Source: Cryptomeria japonica
Taxonomy: Eukaryota > Streptophyta > Pinopsida > Cupressales > Cupressaceae
Reading direction: 5' to 3'
NCBI RefSeq assembly: GCF_030272615.1
Contig: NW_026728914.1
Span: forward strand, 124,001 to 188,000
Length of the DNA: 64,000 nucleotides
Shown here piece after piece: positions 35,601 to 48,661 of this stretch. Position 1 is the stretch's first letter. The number at the start of each line of letters is the position of its first letter. Both the position numbers and the translations under genes were made by a program. Below the pieces are notes generated by a model that was not told the DNA's origin, ran no database searches, and saw only the letters and a program-made list of their open reading frames with translations.

Positions 35601-37380
35601 TCCCAAAAACATTGGTGGATGTATTTAAAGTTGCATGGGCTTTTGATCTTCAAGTGGGTTTTAGCTACTCATCTACGTTCCACATCGGTCAGCCAAGAAA
35701 GGACAAATCATAAATAGCAATAGTTATAGTTTTAATAATATTGTTACTAAAAAGCTATGGCAATATAAGACCAGTACCTGGCTCGCTTTGCAAACAAGTT
35801 GATCTTTTTCCTCCTTAAAAAAAAAGACAATCCCTCTTCTCATTTATTGTTTCCATCTTCAAACAAAGAATTTTTTGTTGTCTCCATTCCGATTTATGCA
35901 TTGCTAGTGATTGTATGTATGGTTGCTAAACTCACGACCAAAGTTCCCTATAAATATAGGTTTAAGAATGATTACAAATATAAAGGAGATGAATACAAGT
36001 TTTATAATCCCTAGTATAAACTCTTAGATACCAGAAAAAGAGGGTGCTATGATCTGAACTTTAAATAAGCCTTTGAACATATAAATAAAAATTCTGAAGT
36101 AACAGTTTATGTGTAGTTGTGACAAACTTCTTAGCTTACAATTTCAAAAATCAAAACACCAACAAGTGCTACAATTTAATACTAGATTGCAACAAGAAAT
36201 TTAACTTTCTTCATATCAAACCTGCAAAACAAAACTTACATGCACGACCTTTCATTTGGCTCCTCTCAGTATACAAAGCTCTTTCTCTTTGATTCTTTGT
36301 CTCGTCTCTGGTTAAATCCAATTGTTTGTGCTTAATGGGTTGATTCTCCTCCCCTTCTCCCCTTATTGGTCTGCTTACAACCACAAGCCCCTTTATTTCT
36401 GTCAGGTTGTGATCTCACAGTTCACTCACTATCTTGGGCCGATCCCCTCCACTCTTGGGAGCCGCATACGCTAACCTCGTACCCTGCTCTAAGACCGTGA
36501 GAATTTGCTGGTAGAGTATGCGGAATTTGGCTTACGCCCGTCAGTTCATTTTATCGGAAGTTTCTTAATTCCATTTTGTGTGACTCTTGCTATCATTGCA
36601 ATCTTCAGAGGCATTCTGGCAAACAGTTTATGTTCCTGACTAAGCTTCCACATTTGCATGTGTCTACCGGCAAGGCTACAACTATAACAATACTCTACTG
36701 TTATCCTTTGATAGAAGTCCTCTTGGAAAAATCTCAGGCAAGGAGAATGCTGGGAAAGGTTATGGAATTTTTGTGCACTTTATTAATAACACTTTGATGT
36801 ATATCAACAACATACATGTTTACTAGAGAACTTGCAACTGCTACATCTGATAAAAAAGCCATTTTCAACTGCACTTTGATGTATATTGATAACCTCTTCC
36901 AAAGCCTTTGTTTTAGCACAGGTTATGAAATCTAGCATTGCTCACGACAACTGCATTTGCTTAAAAGAGTTAAGGGTGTAAGAAGAGATAGGAATGATTC
37001 TTTGGAGAATATTTTGGATCCTTATACATGGTCAAATGCATGAAATTTACAGAGAATGCAACATTTTGATGAACGACTAAATGAATAAGTAAAGAAGAGT
37101 ATCGGAAGGTCTGTTATGTTCTAAAATTCACTACATGATAATGCATAGTATGGAAATTGTCTCTGCAAAATAAAAAAAGAAGGCTTGATTGTCTTTCTTT
37201 TGCAAACTAAATTACTCTCTGAACACAACCTTTTTTCTTCTTTCTTTCTTTCCATCAAACAAAGGCTATCAAATGCTAAGGCAACAATGATACCTGGAAT
37301 ACATGCAGATGATACTTGGAAGGCATGCAGTGTATATAAGACATGGCCAAAAAAAACTTTATTATTTTAAGATGTGATCT
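35601..37380. other. No gene seen
   Basis: Low-complexity to moderately complex sequence; short ORFs only. The 36400-36560 stretch is GC-richer but has no ORF or repeat I can name. Confidence 0.35.
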
Positions 37381-37951
37381 CATACTTAAAGTTATTATAT
37401 AATTTGACTTTATTCAAATTTTTTTTTTTTCACTTTATTCAAAATGTCACGTTACTCCAGTCTCTCCACTGCATGCTTTGGACTTAACTCCTTTTTAGTG
37501 CCTCCACACCAGGTAACTACTGTCCATTATATGAAAAACCAACTTTATCATATATAACAGAAAAATATTGCAATCACTCTTTCCTAATATAAAATTATAT
37601 ATAATCAGAATTTAAAATATTATGTATGAATTAATTCGTTACTCCAAAGAATTTTAAGTTTTTATATAAGTGTTTAGATAATATATTTTTGGTCAAATTT
37701 TTATTTATAAACTTTTTTATTATAAGAATCATTTATCTCAATCAATAATTCAATTCTAATCAAAATAATTTATAAAATTATATACAAATTTGTTACAAAC
37801 ATTCAAATTATGAATCTTCTTTTAAAGTAGTAGTAGTTATAATTAAAGATTTGAAAGTTAAACTCCTACATATTTTTTTATTATTTCTTATTTTTAAATT
37901 TATAATCTTTGAAATTTAATAATTGTAATATTATTTTATAATTGTAATCTT

Positions 37952-38088
37952 AGAAAGTAAAAATTTGGAGTGAAAATAAAATCACTACTTTAATAATTGA
38001 AATTTATTTTTTATGGTAATATTGTTTTTTAATATCTTCTATATAATTGAAGTAGTGATTTTATTTTCACTCCAAATTTTTACTTTCT
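37952..38088. repeat. Perfect 39-bp inverted repeat with 59-bp loop
   Basis: 37952-37990 (AGAAAGT...CACTACTT) is the exact reverse complement of 38050-38088. A further GTAATCTT outside the left arm pairs with AAGATTAC outside the right arm, after a 4-base bulge. It lies in AT-rich DNA. It would form a strong hairpin in RNA from either strand. Confidence 0.9.
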
Positions 38089-39770
38089 ATTGAAGATTAC
38101 TTAGAAATTTATGATAACTATAGTATATAAAATATGATAAAAAATTAGTGAAGAGGTAATAACTAAGAGAAGATAAGACCATTTGAAAGAACCTAACAAA
38201 TATCCTTTTTGTTTACTTTCAAATTTCACATTTCCTATTAAAATTTAAAAAAATTAAGAAAAGGAAAAAAATTAAAATAGTAAGAAAAACATCCATATAG
38301 AATCCACACTTTCAACTTTATTATTTTTAAACTAAGTAATCTGGATACATTAAAGATGGAAAGACAAACACTTCAAAGATACCATTTATTCTATATTAGT
38401 AGTTGCGTTAGAGGACTTGAACTTTTGAGAGATATCAAAATGATGCTATGTTGAGTTAGTTTACACCTCCATGACTTTTTACAACCCCAACTGAAAATGC
38501 CTATAGGTAAATCCACAAAATTAATGCCTTCATTTAACAAATAAAAATATAATTATTTTAGAATGAAATAAAAAATTAATTGTATTGATAGTCATTGTAT
38601 AGTCACTACTAATGAAATCATTCCCTAAAATTGCATATTTGATAATCATTTAGGAACAAAAGATTTACTAATAACTGAGTCAAGTTGGAGATGTATTATC
38701 TCTATTCCCCAAGTCTCTCTACCAGTGAAATCATTCTCTAAAATTGCATCTTTGATAATCATTTAGGAACAAGAGATTTGCTAATAGTTGAGAGTCGATA
38801 TGTATTCTCTCTTTTCCCCAAGTTGACAAGTTCTTTGACACATCTATTTATGGTGATATAATTTATTGCAATTTAGAATGAACCAGTCATATATGGTTGT
38901 ACTAATATTTTTCAGTTCCTTTCTTTTGTCAAGGCAATAATTTCCCTTTCCTGGGTAGTCTTGATAATTCTTATCTTGAATCATAGACGCGAGTCTCATA
39001 GACTAATATTGAATTCTAGACATTGTAGCATTTGAAAATTCAATCTTTAAATTTAGTGCTTCATAATTGCCTCTTGCTTATGGTACTTTTGATTTTCTTT
39101 GATGAAGCATCTATTGTTATTGTGTTGTGTCCATCTTAGTTGAGTTTATAAAAGTGTTCTTCTAATGTGAATCCTTTATAAGCCAAGTTGATCTACTTCC
39201 CTTAAAAATTCTCCACCTTTCTAAACTGAGACTTTGCAAACCAACTTTGCAAGACAAAGCCTTTAATAGTTAAAATTAAAAGTTTATTCTAAGCCTTGAT
39301 ATTTCTTTTATTGAGTAGTTGATATTTGAAGGGAAACCTCCTCATTTCAATGACACATAATTTCTTTGGTTCCAAACAAAAACTGTATAAAGCAAGACTT
39401 GGAGAATCATGAAACAATGATATCAATTTTTGACAAAAATTGAATGGTAGAATTGATGTTTCTTGATTTGGCTGTATGATAAAAATGACAAACAAATTAT
39501 ATAGTTGTTAGATAATTAAGTTCCATTTTCTGCTTGTATGTTTTTATCTATATAGACACTAAAGAATATGCCTCTTTATATACTAGCATATATATGTTAA
39601 TTAGGAAAAAAAGGATCTATGTTTTGTATACATGTGTGTAGTAAATGAGGTCAATTAGTAGGCCCTTTAGCAAATGATGTTGTTTGTGCAAGAAAGGTTT
39701 CAATGAAGAAATGATAGCTTCAAATCAACTATGGATACACTTACAGGGATCCAAAGATGACTGAAATGAT
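38089..39770. other. AT-rich DNA without a recognised gene
   Basis: Apart from the tandem duplication at 38611-38830, nothing is identified. The ORF on the minus strand at 39289-39495 has no recognisable content. Confidence 0.4.
38611..38830. repeat. Tandem duplication, 113-bp period
   Basis: AATGAAATCATTCCCTAAAATTGCAT...ATAATCATTTAGGAACAA at 38611 recurs from 38724 with about one change in ten, each copy ending in ...TTCCCCAAG. Confidence 0.85.
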
Positions 39771-39794
39771 AATCAAGCTTATGTTATGTTTGCA

Positions 39795-40035
39795 ACAGAG
39801 ATAGAGGGAGAAATAGAGTTGGGAAGAGTAATAGAGAGATGGGCTAAGAAGATAAAGATTGAGATAGAGGAGTGAGGAGTAGATAGAAATAGAAGAGATA
39901 AATGTATAGAGCTAGAGAGTGGGGGAGCGATAAAAATAGATGGAGGTGTAGGGAGAGGTATATGGGGAGATAAAGATAGAAAGAGATAATGAGATAGAGA
40001 GATATAGAGGAAGCATGAGATATAAAGGAAGCAAG
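39795..40035. repeat. Purine-rich GA/GATA simple sequence
   Basis: Irregular runs of GAGATAGA-type words on the + strand. The ORFs on the minus strand here are compositional artefacts. Confidence 0.8.
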
Positions 40036-40254
40036 AGAGGAAGAGAGAGAGTATAATTCTACTAGATCATAGGCTATAAACATTGAATATAATGTACCTT
40101 CACAAAAGAGTAATAAATAATTAAAATAATTTAAAATTTGAATTCTTGATTACATCTTGAAGCAATTTTTTTGTTAAATTATAGTTGCTTATCATTATCT
40201 TTTATAAAAAAGGACTAAATTCCAGAAGTTAGTTGATTAGACGAATTGCCGCAT

Positions 40255-40471
40255 AGATTATATCCATATCTATATCTCTATCTCTATATCTCTTTCTATC
40301 TCTCTATATCACTCTCTATCTATATATCTCCCTCTCTCCCTACCCTCTCCCTTTGTATCTATTGATCTATCTCTCATTCTGTCCCCCTCCTCTATCTATC
40401 TCACTCCCTCTATCTCAAGATCAATACTCTCTCTCTCCCTCTCCTACTTCCTTTATATCTCATGATTCCTC
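40255..40471. repeat. Pyrimidine-rich TC/TATC simple sequence
   Basis: TATCTCTATCTCT-type words. It is the insertion site of the solo LTR, which continues the same simple sequence at 42455. Confidence 0.85.
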
Positions 40472-42449
40472 TGTTGGAATTGAGTTGTCATTGATGTCAA
40501 CCGGTATGGGATGATTACCGGTAGAAGATATTTATGTTCAACACTGTTATGAAGGAGTACAGGATGTGATAACTTGGATATCACCTTGTGTTGCTAAACA
40601 TCGATAAAGGTAAGGAAGATGATCTTAGAGGCCATCAGTACACAAGTTAGTGCCTGACTTGTGTAATAAGATGGAGAAGTGTTCTGAGCAGTTGCTTGTG
40701 ATAAAGAGGTATAATTTTATATGAATCACTTTAACACTCGAAGAGAAGAATGAATCGGTACATTGTAAGGTTGCAGAACAACAGGACTCGCCATGTGAAG
40801 AAGAAGTCATCATGTGAAGCAATGACTGACAAAGAGGTATTAAGAGATACTAGAATAGAGGGAGTATGAAGTGTTTTTCATCTTGACAAACCGGTTGAGA
40901 AATGGTGAAAGCTAATCAAGGAAAAGGCAAGGCTGAGTAGATGCAAACATACAAATCTGACCTAACAGAAAGAAGATGGAGCCTTAAGAAAGAATGATGA
41001 CATGATGTCATCAAGAGTGGTAACCAATATGTAAGTCTACCAGTTATATAAGTAAAGTACAGTTGTAGAAGACCTCCCCATTGTGGAAATGAGTATACTT
41101 TAGACTTACAAGTCTAGAGACTGGTTTGAGAGTTCCATCGACAATTCAAGATGAGAGCAGATATGACAAGGTAACCGATAGAATGGTTGAGACTAGAAGG
41201 GTTAGAAAATTGGCTGAAGTGAGGTACCGGTAAGGTGGTTGGTCAGTGATCGTACTTGGACCGACTTGAAGTGCCAAGCTAGCAGATAGTCAACTTGGAA
41301 AACCCATGATTGGATAAAGATAAAATGTACAGCGATGGGGTTGTTGCAGGGGTTGGTCAGCTTTAATGAAAAGTCACTCAAATCATAGGACGTGTTGACG
41401 AAGGATTGTAGGGGTTTGAGGTTTGAGGTCTAGAAGACAACTATGAGCCAGCTAAGAGACATTGAGAAGATCGAGGCGATGAAGGAAACAACTTGATAGA
41501 TGTTTTGTGACGAACTAAAGGATTCGCTGTGAAGGTAAAAAGAAAATTGTCGGAATTAAAGGGCATGATCAGGGAAACACAACTATGGCAGAGATATGCA
41601 TTCAGTTGTTAGAAAGATTAGATCTTGCAAGATCTAATTGGATTTGGTTTGCCTCGAGGATGGTGAAGAAACCCTAACTGCCTGAGTTTTGAATTTGCAT
41701 TTGGCAGGAAATCTGAGCTATAAGTAAAATGGCCTAAGAGATTGTTTGTTGCTACTGAATAGAGAGAATAGTGTGTTATTGAGAAGTTGTAGACTTCTAA
41801 AAGTAGAGAAAAGATCAGCCAAGTTCTCAACGAGCAAGAGAGGGAAAGTGAACCTGGTTGAAGCTTTCAACCGGTTGGAGAGAAGAATCGGTAGTGTTTA
41901 GACCAGCAGAGTGTGAAACCGGTGATGTGCAGAGAGTGAGGTGCAAATACAATAGAGTAGCAGAAGGTGTAGAGCAGGAAGAAGAGTGAGTTGGTAGAAG
42001 AGAGAAGTACTTTACCAATAGAGTGAGACATTTGATAAGGTTGCAAGATTCACTTGTAACATGATAATAAATTATGTATTTGAAGTTTGCATTGTGAACA
42101 CAGAGTTGTAGCTCAATGCAGGGGTTGGTGCTCCTTTGGGTTGTAGCTCCTTGGGTTGGTGCCCTAAACTATGTAACTGTGTTTTACTGTGAGGTTGGAT
42201 TGGAGCAGTAGACTCCAGCAACATTGATCACTGAGGTTTTTCCCACATTGGGTTTTCCTCGTATATATTGGTGTTATGTGATGTCTCCTTGTGTGTCTAT
42301 ATATTTGAATTAGTTTCACTACTAACTGGTAAGTCTTCCTTGTGCTTGATTTACAAACTGGTGTCACCCAAAAAGGAAAGCCAAAAGGAAAAGTTTTGAG
42401 AACCACTGATTCACCCCCTCCCCCTCTCGGTGGTGCATTGTGTCTAACA
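40472..42449 (+). mobile_element. Solo LTR of the E5 family
   Basis: 1978 bp, starting TGTTGGAATTGAGTTGTCATTGATG and ending CATTGTGTCTAACA, with a perfect 5-bp duplication TCCTC (40467-40471, 42450-42454). It matches 48662-50846 along its length. It contains a TATA box (GTTATATAAG, about 41043) and the C-rich tail CTGATTCACCCCCTCCCCCTCTCGG (about 42406-42430). There is no PBS after it or polypurine tract before it, so recombination between two LTRs removed the rest. Confidence 0.9.
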
Positions 42450-42454
42450 TCCTC

Positions 42455-43165
42455 TATATCTCTCTATCTCTCTATCTCTATCTATCTTTATCTCCCCATA
42501 TACCTCTTCGTACATCTCCATCTATTTTTATCTCTCCTGCTCTTTATCTCTATACATTTATCTAGATTCAATTTCTATATACTCATCTCCCCTCCATCTC
42601 AATATTTATCTTCTTAGCCCATCTCTTTGTTACTCTTCTCAACTCTATTTCTCCCTCTCTATCTCTATTGCAAACATAACATGAGCTTTTTGTGCAATAA
42701 AAGTATGGAAATAAGATAACCATTGAATTATGAAAATAATCAACCTCCATTAATAAAAAGATCAAGTTATGCCTACGATAAGAAGAAAGAGAGGGATAAA
42801 TAAGCCTATAAAGAGGGATAGATAGAGGGGGGAAGAGAGACAAATAGAGATAAGGGGAAAAGCAACAGAGATAGGGGATAGAGATAAAGTTAGAGATGGA
42901 AAAGGAGATGGACAGAGAGAAAGGAGAGACATGGATATATATAGATGGAAGAGATGAATACATAAAGAGAGAATGAGATAGAAAGATTAAGATAGAGATA
43001 CGAAATTATGTATAGGGAGGTAGAGAGAGGGAGATATATAGTGATAGAGAGATATGGATTCATAATGAGATAGAAATAGAGGGAGATAAGGAAAAATTAG
43101 GTAGAGATAAAGATATAGAGAGAGGGTGTGTGGGCATGTGTGCGTGTTTGTGTGTGTGTGAGTGA

Positions 43166-43232
<67 letters not shown>

Positions 43233-43825
43233 AGATAATGAGATATAGATATAGAGGAAGAAGAAACGTAACATATATAAGTTATAAAGAAAGAGGGAGA
43301 AATATAATGAGACAACTAAAGAGATGGGGAGGGAGAAGTAGGGACTATGTCTATGTATGAGCGAGAGGTAGATGGAGAGAAAAATTGGGAGGGATATATA
43401 GAGAGAGTAGGAAGGGAGTCTATCTATGAGTTAGAGGGAGATGGAGAGAAAAATGGGGAGGGATATATAGAGAGATTGGGAAGGGAGACAAATAGAAATG
43501 AGAGAGGAGAAAGTAGAGAAATATAGAAAGGATTGATAGAGAGATAGATATAAATTTAGAAATATAGAGTAGGTGAGAGAGATATAAGGACAGATGGAGG
43601 AGAGAAATAAATAGTGATAGAAAGAGAGAGATAATAAGAAAGGGGAAAATTAAGAAATAAAAAGATAAAGATATGGTTTAAGTTATTTATAGAGAGTGGA
43701 GAGACAGATATAGAGAGAAGTAGAGATAGAGTAGGGGGATAGAGAGATAGAGTAGGGGGTAGAGAGATAGAGATATGGAGGGAGAAATAGAGAGTGTGTG
43801 AGTGAGAGAGGTATAAGGAGGTAGA
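42455..43825. repeat. TC-rich then GA-rich simple sequence with a (TG)n(AG)n core
   Basis: 42455-42665 is TATC/TC-rich and about 42780-43825 is GAGATA-rich on the + strand. A (TG)n run at 43165-43199 is followed by (AG)n at 43201-43227. 42670-42775 is non-repetitive. ORFs on either strand in this interval are artefacts of composition. Confidence 0.85.
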
Positions 43826-44742
43826 GAGGAAGAAGTTGACAAGTGTGTGTAGAAGTTGCCCTAATTACAAACCTATTGATCAGTGTTTGATCACCACTGC
43901 ATGATACAAAGAGTAAAGGTTAACAATTGGAATTAGGTGTTAACCGGTTTGTGCAGGATGTTACTGGTTTGAATGCTATTAGGTACTTCCAGGTTATGTA
44001 AGACAGTGAAGCTAGAAATTCATTGAATTAGCCCTAGTAGCATGGAATGTGAGGTAATTTCTCAAGTTCATGATCATATCATAGGTTGTCGTAAAATAAT
44101 AGAGCTGAATGATCATCAGATGATCTCATATGCATAGCTAAACTGGTATATGGTGGAGATTGTAGTCCTGGTATTGTACCTGACCTAAGACAAGGACCTA
44201 AGGTGTATGACTCAGGGGGAGTTCAAGTGATCGTGAATGTAGAGCTATCTTGCTTGAACTGGTAAGGATGCCGATTGCCCAAATTGCAGGAGATGGAAAT
44301 GGCAAATGTATTGTAGGCTGACAGACAGGTGAGCAATATTCACTGACACATCAACAATTGGTATCAATGTTTCTGCAAATTGAGTTCAAATAGCATCAAA
44401 CTTTCATGTTCAATTCATGTTAGTTGATGGTTGATTTCCCCATCTCAAGTGTTGTGACTTGAGAAGATGTAACAACCGGTGACAAGATAACAAGTGGTAT
44501 GAAACAAAGTGTTACATCCAATGAAGACAAACGAGGAGAAAGATCTCTATCAACAACTGGTACATACAAAGAGAAATAACATCCTAACAATGCCCTTTGC
44601 CATTGTTGTCAAAGGGGGAGAAGGATTCTGTAGTATACCGCATACTATATGTGTGTGAATCCATGGATCACAGTAAGGTGGAGAAAGACTATATAGTATG
44701 TCAGATACTACATGTGTTCACATCAGTGCCAAATTGGGAGAT

Positions 44743-45905
44743 TGTTGGCATTTTGTTGTCATTGATGTCAATCGGTATGGGATGACCACTAGTAGAAGAG
44801 ATGTATGTGCAACACCTGCTATGGGGAAGTATAGGATGTGATACCTTGGATATCACCTTGTGTTGTAGAACACCAGTAAGGTTAGGAGAGTATGTCAAAT
44901 TGACAAGGTGTTTGAGTGTTTAGTTGTGATGAAGAGGAAAAATGTTATCTGAATCACATAAACATTGGAAGAGAAGAATAAACCGGTATGCTATAAGGTT
45001 GCAGAACAATAGGACTCCCACCAGTTGAAGATGCAGTCATCATGTGAAGCATGACCAATAGTGAGTGTGCTCACATCGGATCTACTGGTGATCAGAGGGA
45101 ATGCCTTAAGTGTACGAGATTAGGGTTATGCACTGGGCCGACAGAGAAGTCATGATGAGATGCCAGTACAGAAGAAGAGTAATGTGTTTGTCATGAAGAC
45201 AAACTGGTTGAAATATGGTTTGAGCTAATGAAGAAGAAGGCGAGGCTAAGTAGATCTAGACAGAGGTAAGTGGATTGATTGAAGATGGAATCTTGTAAAG
45301 GTTGATGACATGGTGTTATCAAGAGTGGTAACAGGTATGTAAGTCCACCGGTTATATAAGCAAGGTACGGATGTAGAAGACTCTCGCTTTGTAGAATGAG
45401 CACACTTTGGATATACATGTCTAGAGACCAGTTTAGATAGTTCACCGATAGTTGAAGCAAAGTGTAGACATGAAGAGTTAACTGGCATAATAAGAGATAT
45501 CGATAGGGTTAGTAAATCCATAGAGAAAAGGAACCGGTAGGGTGTTTGGTCAGTGATCCTATCTGGACCGACTTTAAGAGGCAGTCAGTAGTTGGTTGAT
45601 GTGAATGCCACATGGTATCAAAGTGGAAAGCTCGTAAAGGTTGGAGATGTACAATGTCGAGTTAGGTATCTTGACAAGTGTGCATTAATTATGGATCCTG
45701 TGATTTGTGGATCAGATTTGATGTGCATGGCTCAAGGAAGAATGAATGGTAGAGCAGAATCAAGGAGTTGTTGGCTCTTGGATCAAAGAAAGAAGATCGG
45801 ATTGAAAGAATACCTTGAGAAGGAAACATCAGAGGTATTAATGGCAGTTTGATAGATGTAGGTCAAGATAAAGGATCGTGTTTCCCATATCTAGAAATGT
45901 GTTTT
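44743..45905 (+). repeat. Truncated LTR of E5
   Basis: Starts TGTTGGCATTTTGTTGTCATTGATG and matches the first 1.16 kb of 48662-50846, up to about GTGTTTTAGAAGGC. It then breaks off. TATA box GTTATATAAG at 45351-45360. The polypurine tract before it is mutated (AAATTGGGAGAT). Confidence 0.85.
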
Positions 45906-47296
45906 AGAAGGCTCACTAGTGACATCTTCTCATAGGTGGTAAGATGCAGATCGATAAAGAGTATATGGGATAGACTAAAGATGCTTTATGGAAATGAGCC
46001 ATGCACTACTGAATCAGATTTTGGAAGCATGAAGGACAATAATGTAGACACACATGGAAGTGTTGATATTAGATCAGTTAGTTGCTGCAATTTTGATGAA
46101 GATGAAACTCATCTCTTCATGGCACAAGATACAGAAAGTTATGTGCACACATCAGAGTGTGACAAGGTAGATAGATCTATCCGGCAAGATTTGTTTGGAA
46201 GTGATGATGAAGAAGAAGATGCAGAAATAGAGTGTGAACTGGTAAGTGCTCTAGAAGAGCTTCAAAATGTTAGAAATGATTTTAAAAACTACAAAAGATT
46301 AGTTCAAAAGGATTGCCACCAGTTGAGAACCTGCCTTGAAGTGTCAAACCAAAAGGTTGGCTTATTGACCACTCAACTAGAAGAGACAAAATTATTGACT
46401 GATGATTTGAAACCAGTCTGGGACTCCAAGGGAAATGAAATGGAGAATCTAACAAATGAATCAAGTTGTTTAAGAATCTTGCAGTTGTTGAGAAAAACTG
46501 ACTGATCAAATGTCTTGAAGAATCTGAGAAATGTATCTCAGAATTAAAGTCTCAACAAAAAGACACCAAGGAATGCAAGTGTAAAGATCTAAAGGTTGAA
46601 CTAGAGACAAAGGATAAAGAGAATCAACAAATAATAGTTGAAATGGAGTTCATTAGAAAAGAACTTGAGAAATGTCAAGATGAGCTCAAGTTGAGGATGA
46701 ACAATGGAGTTGCATGGAGAAATAATGCAGATCTAAAAAGAAAAGGAAAGATTAGAGAAGACAGTGTTACCGGTAGCATGAATAGGAGAAGACCTACTAC
46801 TGGTAGAAGACAAGGAAATGTTGCTGCCACCGAGTCAAGACAAGCATGGCCGAAGAAGAAATCAGATGGAAAATCTTCAGAGAATGGACAACCCTGGATC
46901 CATTCCTGGAGAAGCAAAAATGCAGATGCCAAACCGGTAATAACACCTCATGTTTGGAAGAATAAGGTTGTAAGTAATAAGCCTCCTCTCTCTGGTTATT
47001 GTTTTGGATGCAAAGGTTATGGCCATAGAGAAGAAGAATGTAAAATGAGGTCTAGGAATAGACAGATTATTCTTCCTAGGCATAATAAATCGAATGGCTA
47101 CAAATTTTATGCATATGAGCATAATGCATCTAGAGGTAGAAGCATACATACCCCCTCTTACGGTATTGCTAATGTTGTATGTTTTAAGTGCAATAGATCT
47201 GGCCACAAAAGTTATGATTGGAGGAGGAAGAACTTGCAGTCCTACCACAACAAGTGGAATACTCATGCTCAACATGGAACAAGTTACAGAGGATAA
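45906..47296 (+). pseudogene. gag-like ORF of E5, N-terminus missing
   Basis: The frame is readable from about 45936 (RSIKSIWDRLKMLYGNE, a copia gag phrase) and includes an acidic stretch (GSDDEEEDAEIECELVSALE) and a coiled-coil-like part. A TGA at 46501 and a frame change separate it from 46643-47296, which is Lys/Arg-rich with two zinc-knuckle boxes: CFGCKGYGHREEEC (about 47002-47043, complete) and CFKCNRSGHKSYDW (about 47181-47222, last Cys changed to Trp). The start of gag was lost with the rest of the 5' LTR. Gag function is inferred from these motifs; nothing resembling protease, integrase or RT follows. Confidence 0.75.
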
Positions 47297-48661
47297 AAGA
47301 AAAAAATACTTGCATGGAACAGAATGTGTGTTGTTCCTGCTCAAGCAAGGTATCCTAGGAGACTGACAGATGGCCATAATGAAATGACAAGAAGAGGAAG
47401 AGTGAACTAGTATAATATAAGGTTCCCTTTTCATGAGGTTAGCATGGATGTTGTGTGCTACTATAGCACTGTTTTTGGTTGTAATGCAGAGTCCTGAAAA
47501 GAAAGGGCCCATCAGAAGAAGAAGACAAACCCTGCTCCCAAGTCTATAATGGGGGAGAAGAATGAGATTAAGCAGCTATGGAGGAAAAAGATCATGGACT
47601 AGCATTGTGCATTTAATGCACAGGTTATATCTCCTAAAGTCTAAAGGAGATGCAGGATCTTAGGGAGGGTAGCACATTCAATTTATCATTCACCCCCTCA
47701 ATAATGAAGGAAACAAAAAAAATAAACATGTTGTTTCCGGTATGAGGGAAGAAGATGACAAGTGTGTGTACAAGTTTCCCTAACTACACACCTACTGATC
47801 AGTGTTGGATCACCACTGCATGATTCAAAGAGTAAAGGTTAACAATTGGAATTAGGTGTTAACCAATTTGTGCAGGATGTTACCGATTTGAATGCTAATA
47901 GGTACTTGCAAGTTATGTAAGACAATGAAGCTAGAAATTCATTGCATTAGCCCTAGTAGCATGGAATGTGTGGTAAAGTCTCAGGTTCAGGATCATGTCA
48001 TAGGCTATGGTAAAATAATGGAGCTGAAAGATCATCAGATGATCTCATATGCAAAGCTAAAACGATATATGGTGGAGATTGCAGTCTCGGTATTGTACCT
48101 AACCAGAGACAAGCACTTGAGGTGTATGACTCAGGGGGAGTTCAAGTGCTTGTGAATGTAGAGTTGGCTTTCTTGAACTGGTAAGGATGGTGACTACCCA
48201 AATTGCAGGAGATGGAGATGGTAGATGTATTGCAGGATAACAAGAAGGTGAACAGTATATAGTGATACATCAACAATTGGTATCAGTCTTTCTGCAAATT
48301 AAGTTCAAATAGCATCAAACTTTCATGTTCAATTGGTGTCAGTTGATGGTTACGTCCCCCATCTCAAGTGTTGTGACTTTAGAATATGTAACAATCGGGG
48401 ACACGATAACAAGTGGTATGAAAGGAAGTGTTACACCAAATGAAGACAAAGGAGGAGAAAGATCTCTGTCAGTAACTAGTACATATAAAGAGAAATAACA
48501 TCCTGATAGTGCCCTTTGCCATTGTTGTCAAAGGGGGAGAAGGATTTTGTAGTATACCACATACTACATGTGTGTGAATCCATGGATCATAGTAAGGTGG
48601 AGAAAGACTATTTAGTATGACAGATACTACATGTGTTGACATCAATGCCAAAGGGGGAGAT
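47297..48661 (+). other. 3' internal non-coding region of E5
   Basis: From 47747 to 48661 it duplicates 43826-44742. It has two purine tracts about 120 bp apart (CAAAGGGGGAGAAGG at about 48530 and CCAAAGGGGGAGAT before the LTR), with the related phrases AGTATACCACATACTACATGTG and AGTATGACAGATACTACATGTG between them. No ORF is recognised. Confidence 0.7.

Noticed and set aside
42987-43274. Tandem array that might suggest a CRISPR or satellite
   Set aside because: It is irregular dinucleotide and tetranucleotide simple sequence without constant spacers, in a eukaryotic context.
42583-43360. Several ORFs on both strands made of Ser/Leu/Tyr/Ile, Thr-His or Cys-Val repeats
   Set aside because: They are translations of TC/GA/TG simple sequence with no protein-like content.
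46877-47512. 211-codon minus-strand ORF
   Set aside because: It is the shadow of the zinc-knuckle gag ORF on the + strand.
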